Source: Uloborus plumipes (Eukaryota > Arthropoda > Arachnida > Araneae > Uloboridae). Taken from it: DNA of 64,000 nucleotides. The translations under genes and the position numbers were made by a program. Below are positions 63,001-64,000 of this stretch, one piece after another; the stretch's first letter is position 1, and every line of letters starts with the position of its first letter. The DNA is taken from the NCBI GenBank assembly GCA_038373865.1, contig JAXGGA010005233.1, positions 16,050 to 80,049 of the forward strand. The letters run 5' to 3'. Under the pieces are notes generated by a model that was not told where the DNA came from, made no database searches, and saw nothing but the letters and a program-made list of their open reading frames with translations.

Positions 63001-64000
63001 TGACATAACTCATCCACCGAGTCACTCAAACACCTTACACTCACATCTGCCTCTCTCTATCACACACATTCTCAGAGTAGCACATCCCACTACTCTCACA
63101 AACTATCAATCCTCCCTCTAGCTCACACCAGTCATCTATAAAACGAGTACCAATGTGTCCGTAATGTGATCGACCTTTACAACCTATAGTGACGTCAGTG
63201 CACATCACTATCAGAGGAATTCATACACACTAGAGTCTCATGCACTCCCACCTATCGAACAGAGTGCACACCCCTCCGATATCCCGTCCCAACTTTCTCC
63301 AAAGAGTATAGTTCACCCCCAATAGATAGTAGACCCTCACCAAGTCCAACTTATAAACACCACAATCAAAGAGGTAAATAACCACACCCAAACTACTACA
63401 ACAGTATGATTCCACACACAAATAGAGACACCAAAGAATACACTGCACTTACCCATTCTCATCCACTCACAACACTCTCCATCTCATAAGACTGCCCAGA
63501 GATATCAAGATCACCAACCCTACAGATCTAATTCTCCTACTCTCTATCCATCTCACTATACTCTCACTCTACTCTCAAACAGAACATTGAATCGTCACCC
63601 CCCAGATATGTCACGTATCAACCTTAGATTCATCTAGATATACCCGTAACGTCACATCATAGTAGAGTCTATGAATCTATCTCATATCTCTCTCACCTCA
63701 ACACAATATATATGAGAGTACACACACTCTTCCTAGTAGAATGCCTCATCTTCTCTCTCGCTCTCATCTCTCGCTATCTACACTAGAATCTCACACCTCT
63801 CTATCACATGCACCCTAGATCTCAATCATTAATACCAATAGTCTCTGCATACTTGTATCACTGCTATCTCTCGTCTCACCGCTTACTAAGAGCCACTATA
63901 CACTATACCTAACGACACTCAATGTTTCCAATCTATCCCCTCACCTCAACAGTACCCTAGACAACTCTTGATACCTCTCATACACCATAGTACACGAATG
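33076..64000. other. G-depleted, low-information sequence; probable assembly artefact
   Basis: For 31 kb the + strand is dominated by C, A and T, with G at a few percent (11 of 180 in 40021-40200). G-free C-rich patches return at 45193-45379, 52713-52820, 53288-53346 and 61262-61341. There is no periodicity, no dispersed copy of any left-half element, and no tRNA, rRNA, transposon end or splice-supported exon. Open frames up to 225 codons encode monotonous T/S/H/P/L/Y/N strings and are not genes. A one-strand shortage of this size breaks the usual A=T, G=C balance within strands. I read this as base-call noise from a failed long read extending beyond the C16 tract. An unusual satellite is the alternative, but no repeat unit is visible. 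Confidence 0.85.
45193..45379. other. 187-base G-free, C-rich patch
   Basis: A return of the composition seen at 32386-33075, with C runs of up to 17 or so, inside the G-poor half. Nothing flanks it that would mark an insertion. Confidence 0.9.

Noticed and set aside
32344..64000. Satellite DNA or telomeric sequence as an explanation
   Set aside because: No period is visible by eye at any scale, and no telomere-type unit such as TTAGG/CCTAA tracts is present.

Overview
The window has two unlike halves. Bases 1 to about 32,340 look like ordinary intergenic and intronic DNA of an AT-rich animal genome, most likely an arthropod and perhaps an arachnid. The reasons are canonical GT/AG splice sites, a possible intron of about 9 kb, no bacterial-style gene packing, and dense nested DNA transposons. 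The Tc1-type transposase resembles families I know from spider genomes. That placement is an inference from family resemblance, not from a search.

Left half, in order. Positions 155-13,886 hold scattered pieces of an unrecognised, decayed protein-coding locus on the + strand. Two pieces (3293-3397 and 12,577 onward) join in phase across a 9.2-kb intron-like interval, and the last pieces carry stops and a frameshift. The interval is packed with transposons: a MITE, a pogo-type element nested inside a second pogo/Tigger-like element, a short MITE with ACACAGGCC ends, and a 4.3-kb foldback element with about 1.3-kb arms that was itself split by a Tc1 element. From 13.9 to 20 kb there is a dead Tc3-like element, several MITEs and a hAT-like element carrying two other insertions. 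From 20.3 to 24.6 kb there is a mosaic of inverted and direct repeats, one Harbinger-like MITE, a minus-strand coding fragment, and a possible first coding exon at 23,815. From 25 to 31.7 kb there are two clear hAT-type non-autonomous insertions with 8-bp target duplications, a 56-bp tandem triplication beside a nested palindrome, and a promoter-like stretch interrupted by the 2.5-kb hAT-type insertion.

Right half. At a 16-C homopolymer (32,344-32,359) the sequence changes character. The next 690 bases after position 32,385 contain no G at all. From 33,076 to 64,000 G stays at a few percent (11 of 180 bases in the stretch I counted), with C, A and T dominating and no visible repeat unit, gene, tRNA or transposon. 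This breaks within-strand base parity over more than 31 kb and is best explained as low-quality or artefactual long-read sequence carried into an assembly, not biology. I therefore call no genes there, although many open frames exist because G-poor sequence has few stop codons.

I see no intact gene, CRISPR array, tRNA or rRNA anywhere. The items most worth a second look are the decayed coding locus, the nested transposon history, the 89-bp near-identical direct repeat 4 kb apart, and the G-depleted half as an assembly-quality problem.
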